Below are positions 24,214 through 31,849 of a stretch of DNA of 64,000 nucleotides, piece after piece. Made by a program: the position numbers and the translations under genes. The notes beneath the pieces are model-generated. The model saw only the letters and a program-made list of their open reading frames with translations, did not search any database and had not been told where the DNA came from. Position 1 is the stretch's first letter. Every line of letters starts with the position of its first letter. The stretch comes from Neolewinella maritima (GTDB taxonomy: Bacteria; Bacteroidota; Bacteroidia; Chitinophagales; Saprospiraceae), in assembly GCF_923081025.1 (NCBI RefSeq), contig NZ_CAKLPZ010000001.1, positions 496,001-560,000 on the forward strand, written 5' to 3'.

Positions 24214-25541
24214 GCGCCGCAGTACTGAGCTACCTACTGGAAGTCACCCTGGCCTGGGTCCTGCTCCTGGCTTTCTACGCCATCGCTTTCCGCAACAACG
24301 CCAACTGGCCGGCGCAGCGCTACTACCTGCTAGGCAGCTGGCTGTTTGGCTTGTTGCTGCCGCTGCTGCCTAATGTACAAACTGTTGGCTCGATAGGAAT
24401 AGATCAGTTGCCTGCCCAAGTGGCCACCTATGTGGTGCCGGTACTGAGCGATAGAACTCCGGTGTATGCCGACAGCACCCTGCACTGGAGCGAGTGGATG
24501 GCGCTCGTCTGGCTGATTGGGGCTGCCGTCCGGTCAGTGACTGCCGGTTGGTTACTCGCCCAGCACCTGCCCCGATACTCATCAGGGTGGCCGGATACCG
24601 TGGGGTGGTTTGAGGGCTATCGTGTGGTGCGCAGCGTGCAGGTAGCTAGCCCGTATGCAGCGTTCCGGACCATCTATCTGCCCGCTTCGCTTGCCCAAAA
24701 TTTGGAGTATTCCGCGCTGCTTCATGAAGCAGCTCACCTGCAGCGGGGGCATCACTTCGAGCAGTTGATCTTGCTATTGGGCACTGTCTTGTTCTGGTTC
24801 CATCCGCTAATCTGGTGCTACGCGCACCAGCTTGCGGCGGTCCACGAATACGAAGCCGATGCGGCCGTCGTCGAATCGGTAGACCCCCGGCTATACGGCA
24901 AACAATTGCTACGGGCTACCCTGGCACCACGCTTGGTACCGGCCCTCTTTTCATCTCCCCTAAAACGACGCATTATGTTACTGACCAAAAAAGATATGTC
25001 TCATGCCGTTGGCGCAGCCCGCTGGAGTGTCCTGCTCCTATTACTAACGGGACTCTTCGTGGCCTGTCACACGGAGCAGGAGTTTGACGAGCAAGCGTGG
25101 ATCGCCGAGCACGATGCGCGGTTGACCAGTTATCCCCCCCGGCTCGACGCAGCGTTCTCCAGCGGTAAAATGTGGCATACCCTACTCGATACGATATACC
25201 AGAGGGTGAACTACCCCGAAGCGGCCAGCGCGGCCGGCCAGTACGGTCACGTCCTGCTGCGGCTCGACGTAGATGAGACTGGCCGGGTCACCCACTACGA
25301 AGTACCGGCCCCACAACGGGCAGCGGACGTGGTCTCCAACGACCTGCCCGTCCATATCGTGACCCATTCCAAGGCCCCAGACCGTAAAGCACTTCCCTTT
25401 AATCAGCCTAATACCCCCCTTACCCAGGAAGTAGCCCGCATGGCTGAGCACCTCTCCTCCCTACAGTTTCACCCCGCTACCGTCGATGGCGTACCGACCC
25501 GGGAATCGCTCTACCTCAATTTCACCTTTACGCTGGAATAA
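24210..25541 (+). CDS. M56 (BlaR1-like) membrane metallopeptidase with TonB-like C-terminus
   Basis: 443 residues. Membrane helices at ~5-25, 37-55 and 95-115; the cytosolic zinc peptidase motif is HEAAH (172-176) with a second-ligand segment VHEYEAD (211-217). A further membrane helix near 265-285 (ARWSVLLLLLTGLFVAC) leads to a periplasmic domain of ~150 residues whose YGHVLLRLDVDETGRVTHYEV and LQFHPATVDG resemble the TonB C-terminal fold. There is no penicillin-binding sensor domain, so the signal is not a beta-lactam. Codon use is less GC-biased in its central part. It pairs with the repressor upstream. Confidence 0.9.
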   Translation: MSAAVLSYLLEVTLAWVLLLAFYAIAFRNNANWPAQRYYLLGSWLFGLLLPLLPNVQTVGSIGIDQLPAQVATYVVPVLSDRTPVYADSTLHWSEWMALVWLIGAAVRSVTAGWLLAQHLPRYSSGWPDTVGWFEGYRVVRSVQVASPYAAFRTIYLPASLAQNLEYSALLHEAAHLQRGHHFEQLILLLGTVLFWFHPLIWCYAHQLAAVHEYEADAAVVESVDPRLYGKQLLRATLAPRLVPALFSSPLKRRIMLLTKKDMSHAVGAARWSVLLLLLTGLFVACHTEQEFDEQAWIAEHDARLTSYPPRLDAAFSSGKMWHTLLDTIYQRVNYPEAASAAGQYGHVLLRLDVDETGRVTHYEVPAPQRAADVVSNDLPVHIVTHSKAPDRKALPFNQPNTPLTQEVARMAEHLSSLQFHPATVDGVPTRESLYLNFTFTLE

Positions 25542-25544
25542 GCG

Positions 25545-25561
25545 GGCGGGGCCACAGGTGC
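25545..25561 (-). repeat. GCACC motif copy
   Basis: Minus strand GCACCTGTGGCCCCGCC, 3 nt beyond the M56 stop and pointing back into that gene; one of two copies not aimed at a downstream start. Confidence 0.55.
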
Positions 25562-25650
25562 GAAAGCTGATTTTCAAACATAAACGCCCTCAATATCCCC
25601 GAAGAGGGGCCGGGGGAAAGGAAAGAAAGGCAGGCCCCGGACGCGTAGCG

Positions 25651-25658
25651 TAGTTTTG
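25651..25658 (+). promoter_or_regulatory. -7 promoter element TAGTTTTG
   Basis: Exact TAnnTTTG match, 45 nt upstream of the DUF6702 start. Confidence 0.5.
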
Positions 25659-25703
25659 TGACTTAGTCTCAACGAAGTCCCGTCCGGGGAAGTTCCTACT
25701 ACT

Positions 25704-26222
25704 ATGCACCTACTCCTGCTCCTCGTGCTCTGCTTTTCGGCAGCGGTACCGCCTCCGGCCCTGGTCGGCCCCGCCCCCACCCACGACTACCACGTGAGCA
25801 AGACCAACGTGCGTTACGTAGCCGAGCGGCGGCAGGTACAGGTGGAAATGCACGTCTTCGTCGATGACCTGGAGCTGGCCATGCAGGATGCCGGCGCCCC
25901 GGCCCTGGAACTGGGCTCGGAGGAGGAGCACCCCGAAAGCGAACGCTTCCTGACGGCCTATCTGGACAAGCACTTCGGTATCGACTGGAATGGCCGGCCC
26001 CTGCCGGTACAGCTGGTGGGCTGGGAGCTGGAGGACGATCTGCACGGCCTGTGGATCTACCTGGCGGCCGATGAGGTAGCCCCCGCCGACGCGGTACGCA
26101 TCCAGAATAGCGTACTCACCGAATACTACGCCGATCAGAAGAACATCGTAAAGGTGTATGCCGACGAGGCGCGGCTGGGCACCCTGCTGATGAGCAGGGC
26201 ACAACGGCAGGGCAGCATATGA
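25704..26222 (+). CDS. DUF6702 family exported protein
   Basis: 172 residues. A short signal peptide (MHLLLLLVLCFSAAVPPPALVG) precedes HDYHVSKTNVRYVAERRQVQVEMHVFVDDLE, the family start, and KIYADEARLGTLL-like C-terminus (KVYADEARLGTLLMS). The family is small, periplasmic and uncharacterised in Bacteroidota, with members often beside M1 peptidases. Here it overlaps the MoxR ATPase start by 4 bp (ATGA), an unusual pairing that makes the two translationally coupled although their compartments differ. Confidence 0.85.
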   Translation: MHLLLLLVLCFSAAVPPPALVGPAPTHDYHVSKTNVRYVAERRQVQVEMHVFVDDLELAMQDAGAPALELGSEEEHPESERFLTAYLDKHFGIDWNGRPLPVQLVGWELEDDLHGLWIYLAADEVAPADAVRIQNSVLTEYYADQKNIVKVYADEARLGTLLMSRAQRQGSI

Positions 26223-27307
26223 CCGATATGGAACAGGACATTTTACGGCCCCACGCCGAGACGGCCTACGCCGACGAACTGACGGCCCTGCGCGCCGCCG
26301 ACGAGGGCGTGCGGCCCGGCGGCTGGCTGATGAGTCCCCGCGCCGTAGTGCGCTACCTGATGGGCGATACCCTGGCGGACGGTACCGTGATCAGTCCGAA
26401 GTACTTCGGCGACCGGCGCCTGATCGAGGTGGCTGTAGCGAGTCTGGTAACGGACCGCGCCCTGCTGCTGGTCGGCGTACCCGGCACGGCCAAGACCTGG
26501 GTCAGCGAGCACCTTACGGCGGCCATCAGTGGCCGGTCGACCCTGCTGGTGCAGGGCACGGCCGGTATGAGCGAAGACGCCCTGCGCTACGGCTGGAACT
26601 ACGCCCGCCTGCTGGCCGAGGGGCCGAGTGAGGAGGCCCTGGTGCCCTCGCCCATCATGGTGGGGATGCGCGAAGGCAAGCTGGTGCGGATCGAGGAGCT
26701 GACCCGTATCCCGAGCGACGTGCAGGATGCCCTGATCACGGTGCTGTCCGAAAAGATCCTGCCCATCCCGGAACTCAACCGCGAGACGCAAGCCCGGCGG
26801 GGATTCAATGTCATCGCTACGGCCAACGACCGCGACCGGGGGGTGAACGAGCTATCGAGCGCCCTGCGGCGGCGTTTCAATACGGTGGTGATGCCGCTGC
26901 CCGCTACCCTGGAAGAAGAAGTGCGCATCGTTACGGACCGGAGTTTAGCCGCCGCCGCCCGCATGCAGCTGCCGCCCGTGACCCAGGACTCCGCCGCCGA
27001 GATCACCCGATTGGTAACCATCTTCCGGGAGCTGCGCAGCGGCCGCACCGAGGATGGACGGACGCAGCTTAAATCGCCCAGCTCGACGCTTTCTACCGCC
27101 GAAGCGATCTCGGTGGTCAATCAGAGCCGTGCCCTCAGTCATCACTTTGGGAGTGGCGACATCGAGTCGGAGTACCTGGCCGCAAGTCTGGCCGGTGCCG
27201 TGATCAAGGATCCGGAGCAGGATGGCGTGGTGTGGCGGGAGTACCTGGAGGTGGTGATGCGGAATCGGAAGGAGTATGTAGACCTCTACGCTGCGCTGCG
27301 AGGGTAG
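26219..27307 (+). CDS. MoxR-type AAA+ ATPase
   Basis: 362 residues. Walker A GVPGTAKT (86-93), Walker B-like VRIEELTRIP, sensor 1 IATANDRDRGV and arginine-finger region SSALRRRFN are all present. MoxR ATPases act as chaperones that insert cofactors or remodel partners, usually beside VWA-domain proteins and a DUF5682 protein. None of these is present: the gene is followed directly by the modular repeat and metF. A second ATG at 26228 (MEQD) is possible; the first overlaps the stop of the preceding gene. Function is unclear without partners. Confidence 0.9.
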   Translation: MTDMEQDILRPHAETAYADELTALRAADEGVRPGGWLMSPRAVVRYLMGDTLADGTVISPKYFGDRRLIEVAVASLVTDRALLLVGVPGTAKTWVSEHLTAAISGRSTLLVQGTAGMSEDALRYGWNYARLLAEGPSEEALVPSPIMVGMREGKLVRIEELTRIPSDVQDALITVLSEKILPIPELNRETQARRGFNVIATANDRDRGVNELSSALRRRFNTVVMPLPATLEEEVRIVTDRSLAAAARMQLPPVTQDSAAEITRLVTIFRELRSGRTEDGRTQLKSPSSTLSTAEAISVVNQSRALSHHFGSGDIESEYLAASLAGAVIKDPEQDGVVWREYLEVVMRNRKEYVDLYAALRG

Positions 27308-27412
27308 ACGCCTTCGGCTGGGTAGACGCCTTCGGCTAGGTAGATCGCTTCGCTCGTTAGACCCCTTCGGGGGTAGACGCCTACGGCTGGGTAGATCGCT
27401 TCGCTCGTTAGG
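27303..27412 (+). repeat. Modular short repeat, left arm
   Basis: Six tandem units such as GGGTAGACGCCTTCGGCT and AGGTAGATCGCTTCGCT starting within the MoxR stop codon region. Same family as 4087-4270. The matching reverse-complement arm is 27498-27597. Confidence 0.75.
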
Positions 27413-27477
27413 CGGTCGGGGGAACGGGGTAATTGTGGGGGGTGCTGCTAGAACCAAATGTGGCCGATGGGTATTCG

Positions 27478-27485
27478 TAGCTTTG
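27478..27485 (+). promoter_or_regulatory. -7 promoter element TAGCTTTG for metF
   Basis: Exact TAnnTTTG match located between the two arms of the modular repeat, so the metF 5' leader consists of the right arm. Confidence 0.55.
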
Positions 27486-27497
27486 CAACATTCTACT

Positions 27498-27597
27498 GAG
27501 CGCAGCGATCTATCCCGGAGGACCTAACGAGCCGAAGGCGATCTACCGAGCGCAGCGATCTACCCCGAAGGGGCCTAATAAGCCGATAGGCGATCCA
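27498..27597 (-). repeat. Modular short repeat, right arm (metF leader)
   Basis: Reverse-complement units GAGCGCAGCGATCTA, GAGCCGAAGGCGATCTAC and CCCCGAAGGGGCC, ending 6 nt before the metF ATG. It can pair with the left arm at 27303-27412 on a read-through transcript. Confidence 0.75.
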
Positions 27598-27603
27598 TCC
27601 ACC

Positions 27604-28566
27604 ATGCGTGTAACCGAGCATTTTGAGCAGGCCGGAGGCCAGACCCTAGTGAGTTTTGAAGTACTTCCCCCGTTGAAGGGCGGCAGTATGCAGGCCATTT
27701 TCGATAGTCTGGATCCACTGATGGAGTTCAAGCCTCCCTTTATTGACGTGACCTATCATCGGGAGGAATACGTGTATAAGAAGCGGCCCAGTGGCTACTA
27801 CGAGAAGACCTCGATCCGCAAGCGGCCCGGTACGGTAGGGATCTGTGCGGCCATCATGCACCGCTATGGAGTAGATGCGGTGCCGCATATGCTCTGCGGC
27901 GGATTCACGAAGCAAGAAACCGAGAACGCCCTGATCGATCTGGCCTTTCTGGACGTGCAGAACGTGCTGGCCCTGCGGGGCGACGCGCGCAAGTTCGAAG
28001 GACGGTTCACCCCCGAAAAGGATGGCCACAACTACGCCTCCGAACTGGTGAAGCAGATCGTAGATATGAACGAGGGCCACTACCTGGATGAATTGATCAA
28101 GGACGAGCACGCCAGCAAAACCAACTTTTGCGTAGGTGTAGCAGGCTATCCCGAAAAGCACTTCGAGGCCGCTAACCTGGAACACGACCTGCGCTACGTG
28201 AAGGCTAAGGTGGATGCCGGGGCGGATTACATCGTCACCCAGATGTTCTTCGACAATCAGAAGTATTTCGACTATGTGGACGCCTGCCGCAAGGTGGGCA
28301 TCGATGTGCCGATCGTGCCGGGCCTTAAGCCAGTCACCAAACTGTATCAGCTCAATGCGCTGCCCCGTCTGTTCCACGTCGACCTACCCGACGACCTGGT
28401 CTGTGAGATCACGAAGGCGAAGGATGCCGCGGCGCGTACCCAGGTCGGTATCGAGTGGTGTACCGCCCAGAGCAAGGAGCTCAAGGAGCGTGGTGCACCC
28501 TGTCTGCACTACTACACGATGGGGGATAGCTCCACCATCCGCGCGATTGCGGAGCACGTGGCGTAG
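27604..28566 (+). CDS. metF: Methylenetetrahydrofolate reductase
   Basis: 320 residues, normal for bacterial MetF. FAD-dependent reduction of 5,10-methylene-THF to 5-methyl-THF, the methyl donor for methionine. SFEVLPPLKG carries the catalytic Glu; FIDVTYHREEY, HMLCGGFTK, NVLALRGDARK (folate/FAD site), VGVAGYPEKH and ADYIVTQMFFDN follow the family order. The leader is made of repeat units, which might affect translation. tRNA-Met follows 90 bp later, so two methionine-related genes are neighbours, possibly by chance. Confidence 0.96.
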   Translation: MRVTEHFEQAGGQTLVSFEVLPPLKGGSMQAIFDSLDPLMEFKPPFIDVTYHREEYVYKKRPSGYYEKTSIRKRPGTVGICAAIMHRYGVDAVPHMLCGGFTKQETENALIDLAFLDVQNVLALRGDARKFEGRFTPEKDGHNYASELVKQIVDMNEGHYLDELIKDEHASKTNFCVGVAGYPEKHFEAANLEHDLRYVKAKVDAGADYIVTQMFFDNQKYFDYVDACRKVGIDVPIVPGLKPVTKLYQLNALPRLFHVDLPDDLVCEITKAKDAAARTQVGIEWCTAQSKELKERGAPCLHYYTMGDSSTIRAIAEHVA

Positions 28567-28629
28567 CCCGCTGGATTGAGAATACTGCTAATGTTGATTG
28601 CAATGTTTGAAACTTTGCACGGCCCCAAC

Positions 28630-28637
28630 TATCTTTG
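28630..28637 (+). promoter_or_regulatory. -7 promoter element TATCTTTG for tRNA-Met
   Basis: Exact match to TAnnTTTG, 19 nt before the mature tRNA 5' end. Confidence 0.6.
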
Positions 28638-28655
28638 CGGCCGCTTACAGCTCTT

Positions 28656-28729
28656 GGCGCGGTAGCTCAGCCGGTTAGAGCGCAGGATTCATAATCCTGA
28701 GGTCGGGTGTTCGAGTCACCCTCGCGCTA
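28656..28729 (+). tRNA. tRNA-Met (anticodon CAT)
   Basis: 74 nt. Acceptor arm GGCGCGG pairs with TCGCGCT (two G-U pairs), D arm GCTC/GAGC, anticodon stem CAGGA/TCCTG with loop TTCATAA, T arm GGGTG-TTCGAGT-CACCC. The first base pair is a G-U pair and the acceptor fits elongator rather than initiator tRNA. A CAT tRNA may also be the isoleucine-2 type after lysidine modification, which sequence alone does not exclude. CCA is not encoded. Confidence 0.93.
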
Positions 28730-28740
28730 CATAAGTTAAG

Positions 28741-28777
28741 ACGAAGCCCCACTGGTCTGATGACTGTGGGGCTTCGT
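28741..28777 (+). terminator. Hairpin terminator after tRNA-Met
   Basis: Perfect 12-bp stem ACGAAGCCCCAC / GTGGGGCTTCGT with a 13-nt loop, followed by a T-rich TGGTTTGTG. It lies between the tRNA and a convergent gene. Confidence 0.75.
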
Positions 28778-28816
28778 TGGTTTGTGCTATGGCTGGGGTC
28801 GTCCGCTGCGACTAAG

Positions 28817-29608
28817 TTATTCAGCCCAGATACCAGTCTCCAGCGTCCAGTCGTAATCGGCGTACTCGCGTTTGATGTCCTTGTTGGATTCCTGGAGGAT
28901 GCCGTAGTCGACCAGGAAATCGTCCACCCCGTCGTGGTCCCGGAAGTCGCCCTTGAACCAGGAGAAGAGGGGAGAGGTGACCAGGACTTGTTCGCCATCC
29001 CGCTGTTCCAGGCTGCTGTGATCGGCCAGGTAGCTGCGAACGCGGGCGTCGATCTGCGTTTCATACGTCTCGGGGGAGTAGATCTCTACGGGCGGACAAT
29101 CGCTCGCCCCGCAGTTCAGCGCGAAATGCACACGGGAATCACCGCCCTTGATGCGGAAGGTGCGGTCGAACTTATTGGGGAAGATCTGTGGGATGAAACC
29201 CAAGCCCAGCCGGTTCTCCCCTCCGCGGATGATGCCGTGCTCCATCTCATTGGGGCTCATCTCCCGACCGGCCACGGTGAAGCGCGGCGTGCTGAAGAAG
29301 GCCCCCCGGTCGTCGTATAGGGAGGGGTCTTCCGTAAGCAGATACTGGACCATGCCATTGTAGGTGTTGACCCAAAAGGCCAGCTGCTCGGCGCGGGTAT
29401 CCAGGGCCGCGGCGAGGACACTAGGTTCGAGCGCCGCCAGTTGGGCGACTTCCTCGGATACATCGCGCCCCGCTTTGAGTCCTTCGAGGAGTGCTTCGCT
29501 CAGTGCATTCGGGTCGGTATCTCCTATGCGGTCGTCCGGGGCGGGCTGGTAGCGGCCGCAGGAAGCAGTGAGGGTCAGTATGGTAAACAGGAGCAGAGTA
29601 CGTAGCAT
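28817..29608 (-). CDS. DUF547 domain lipoprotein
   Basis: 263 residues from ATG 29608 (MLRTLLLFTILTLTASCGRY), a lipoprotein signal with lipobox LTASC. The DUF547 domain holds QLAFWVNTYNGMVQYLL, HGIIRGG (with NEMEHGIIRG) and VHFALNCGASDCPPVEIYSPE, in which His and the two Cys are the conserved residues. These proteins resemble cysteine-peptidase folds but no activity is demonstrated. Divergent from the 29720 gene. Confidence 0.88.
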   Translation of the reverse strand: MLRTLLLFTILTLTASCGRYQPAPDDRIGDTDPNALSEALLEGLKAGRDVSEEVAQLAALEPSVLAAALDTRAEQLAFWVNTYNGMVQYLLTEDPSLYDDRGAFFSTPRFTVAGREMSPNEMEHGIIRGGENRLGLGFIPQIFPNKFDRTFRIKGGDSRVHFALNCGASDCPPVEIYSPETYETQIDARVRSYLADHSSLEQRDGEQVLVTSPLFSWFKGDFRDHDGVDDFLVDYGILQESNKDIKREYADYDWTLETGIWAE

Positions 29609-29719
29609 CGAACGATCGGTTTGCTTGCACAACACTTACGTAGCCGATTTGTCCGCTGGTTTATACGGAGCGCGACGAGATACGACGAACCTTGCACCTG
29701 GCCAGCGTATTACCACAGT

Positions 29720-29980
29720 ATGCAAGCCCCGCCCGAGCCCTCCCCACCGACCCCTACCGAACCAGGCGGCACCGAAAAGACCGTACCCGGCAATGCCCTG
29801 ACCGAAAAGGCCGCCGAGACCTACCAGTGGTGGAACAACCTGGCCACCCTGCACCCCGAAGATCCCTTCCTGGTCGGCGTAGGGAAGATCGGCATCCGCG
29901 TGCTGGGTATCTTGATCCTGCTGGCCCTATCCCCCCTCATCATTGCGGGGGTTGTGATCGCATTCATTACCGTCCTATGA
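29720..29980 (+). CDS. Small single-pass membrane protein
   Basis: 86 residues from ATG 29720 (MQAPPEPSPPTP). A Pro/Thr-rich N-terminus, the segment TEKAAETYQWWNNLATLHPEDPF, then a hydrophobic end of about 35 residues (GIRVLGILILLALSPLIIAGVVIAF). Not recognised beyond its membrane anchor. It overlaps the next gene by 4 bp (ATGA), so the two are probably produced together. Confidence 0.65.
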   Translation: MQAPPEPSPPTPTEPGGTEKTVPGNALTEKAAETYQWWNNLATLHPEDPFLVGVGKIGIRVLGILILLALSPLIIAGVVIAFITVL

Positions 29981-30327
29981 GCGTACTCAAGAACCCCTGG
30001 TGGTGGGTAGCCGTAATCGTGTTTGTGCTGCACCAGGTAGCACAGCGGGGCATGGACGTGCAGCTCGGTCCGCTCGACAGCTACCTAGATCCCTTTCTCG
30101 CTGCACCCATTCTGCTGGGACTGTGGCTCTTCGAGCGGCAGCTGATCTTCCGTCAGCCCCGCCTGAGCTGGTTCGAGACGGCCATAGCTACCCTGGTACT
30201 GGCCGTACTCTTTGAGGAGGTCTTTCCGGTGTATGAAGAGGGCTTCCGCCGCGATGTGGTGGACTACGCCTTCTATGGATTGGGTGGGCTGTACTTCTAT
30301 TTCTTGATCAACCGACGTGGGGCTTAA
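29977..30327 (+). CDS. Small multi-pass membrane protein of a conserved Bacteroidota family
   Basis: 116 residues with four predicted membrane segments. The pattern LKNPWWWVAVIVFVLHQ ... LDSYLDPFLAAPILLGLWLFERQLIFR ... LFEEVFPVYEEGFRRD-x-DYAFYGLGGLYFYFLIN belongs to a small family that pipelines often label 'magnesium citrate secondary transporter'; at this size a transporter role is doubtful. The Asp/Glu residues in the membrane (YLDPF, FEEVFP) are the conserved features. Coupled to the 29720 gene. Confidence 0.7.
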   Translation: MSVLKNPWWWVAVIVFVLHQVAQRGMDVQLGPLDSYLDPFLAAPILLGLWLFERQLIFRQPRLSWFETAIATLVLAVLFEEVFPVYEEGFRRDVVDYAFYGLGGLYFYFLINRRGA

Positions 30328-30333
30328 CACCGA

Positions 30334-31830
30334 TTAGCTCGGCATAGCCGGCAGGCTCCACCCCTCCCGGTAGGTATGCTTGATGTACTCCGTAGCGGCC
30401 TCGAGGGCGTCGATCTCTACGCACTCGGTGTTCCAGGTGGGAATGCCATTGATCATCGCAAAGCCGTCGGTTTTGACGACCTGCATGGTTTCACCGGCGC
30501 CGATATTGGTGAAGCGCATAGTGTCACCGTCCCACTTCAGTACTTTGTTGAGACCCTTGAGCCGGATAGCGAGTACGCCCAGCAGTACCATCTCGTTAAA
30601 GGGACCGGAATAGGCAAAATTAGCCGTCGGCTCCACGCGCTGCTCTGGTGACTCCTTGCACGCACGGATCCAGTCCTGCTCGTGCGGCCCATCGCTGTAG
30701 TCCACCGATCCGGGTACCCGGCGCAGGTAGGGCTTGATGTCGGGTACGCGCCCGGAGAGCAGTCGGGGATTGAATCCGCCCGCCCCCGCCATCAGGGTAT
30801 CCTTAGTACCCACGAGCATACAGCCGCCGAGTCCGTCGCTGATCATGGGTTTACCTTCCTCCATGCCTGCGGGCCGGTCGGGCAGAAAGCCGCCATCGTA
30901 CCAGTGTACCTGTACGGCGGGCATCGCCACCTTATCCATGGCCTCCCGCGCGGGGAAGTCGAAGCGGACCTTCTCGGCCTGGGGGGCACTTTCCGTATTC
31001 GCGGTGGTAGAGCTACCGGAGATGCCCTCGGGGTAGCGCAGGTTGAGCGCGCGGTAGACGGGGTCCATGATGTGGCAGGCCATATCGCCGAACGCACCGG
31101 TGCCGAAGTCCCAGAAGCCCCGCCAGTTCCAGGGGGTGTAGATCTCGTGGTAGGGGCGCATGGGGGCCGGCCCGATGAAGAGGTCCCAGTCGAAATTCTC
31201 CGGGATCGGCATGGCCGCGGCCGGCCGCTCCAGGCCCTGCGGCCAGATGGGCCGGTCGGTCCAGGTATGGGCCTCGGTGACCTCGCCGATCTCCCCGTTC
31301 CAGACCCACTCGCAGAGTTGCCGCACGCCGTCGCCGGAGTTACCCTGGTTGCCCATCTGGGTGGCTACGGGGTACTGTTTGGCGAGCTTGGTTAGCAGAC
31401 GGGATTCGTAAACAGAGTGGGTGAGGGGCTTCTGACAGAACACGTGCTTATTCATCGTCATGGCCGTGGCGGCGATGGCCGCATGGGTGTGGTCGGCGGT
31501 GGCCACCATGACGGCATCCATCTCGTCGCCTAGCTCCTCAAACATCACCCGCCAGTCGTAGTACTTCTTCGCCTTCGGGAAGGCCTCGAAGCAGCGCTGA
31601 GAGTAGTTCCAGTCGATGTCACAGAGGCCGATGATATTCTCCGTGTTCATCGCCGTGAGGTTCTGTAGCCCCTTTCCGCCTACCCCTATGCCGACGATGT
31701 TCAGCTTATCGCTGGGAGCGGTGTAGCCCAGTCCGCTCACGACGTGACTGGGTACGATGGTGAAGGCAACACCAGCGACCAGTCCGTTTTTAAGGAACTT
31801 GCGGCGGGAGGGCGTGATCTTGTGGTCCAT
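30334..31830 (-). CDS. Gfo/Idh/MocA family oxidoreductase with Tat signal
   Basis: 498 residues. A Tat signal (SRRKFLKNGLVAGVAF at 8-23) sends the folded, NAD(P)-loaded enzyme to the periplasm. The Rossmann fold begins NIVGIGVGGKG, with the substrate domain motif CQKPLTHSV (EKP-like) and a long C-terminal domain with GTGAFGDMACHIMDP. Such exported members commonly oxidise sugar hydroxyls to keto-sugars. It is followed on the same strand by a PD40 and preceded by a DUF1080 gene, the usual sugar-degradation setting in Bacteroidota. Confidence 0.9.
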   Translation of the reverse strand: MDHKITPSRRKFLKNGLVAGVAFTIVPSHVVSGLGYTAPSDKLNIVGIGVGGKGLQNLTAMNTENIIGLCDIDWNYSQRCFEAFPKAKKYYDWRVMFEELGDEMDAVMVATADHTHAAIAATAMTMNKHVFCQKPLTHSVYESRLLTKLAKQYPVATQMGNQGNSGDGVRQLCEWVWNGEIGEVTEAHTWTDRPIWPQGLERPAAAMPIPENFDWDLFIGPAPMRPYHEIYTPWNWRGFWDFGTGAFGDMACHIMDPVYRALNLRYPEGISGSSTTANTESAPQAEKVRFDFPAREAMDKVAMPAVQVHWYDGGFLPDRPAGMEEGKPMISDGLGGCMLVGTKDTLMAGAGGFNPRLLSGRVPDIKPYLRRVPGSVDYSDGPHEQDWIRACKESPEQRVEPTANFAYSGPFNEMVLLGVLAIRLKGLNKVLKWDGDTMRFTNIGAGETMQVVKTDGFAMINGIPTWNTECVEIDALEAATEYIKHTYREGWSLPAMPS

Positions 31831-31849
31831 AGGGGATTAGGTCTGTGTG

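Noticed and set aside
29977-30327. Magnesium citrate transporter label
   Set aside because: Only 116 residues with about four helices, without transporter motifs.
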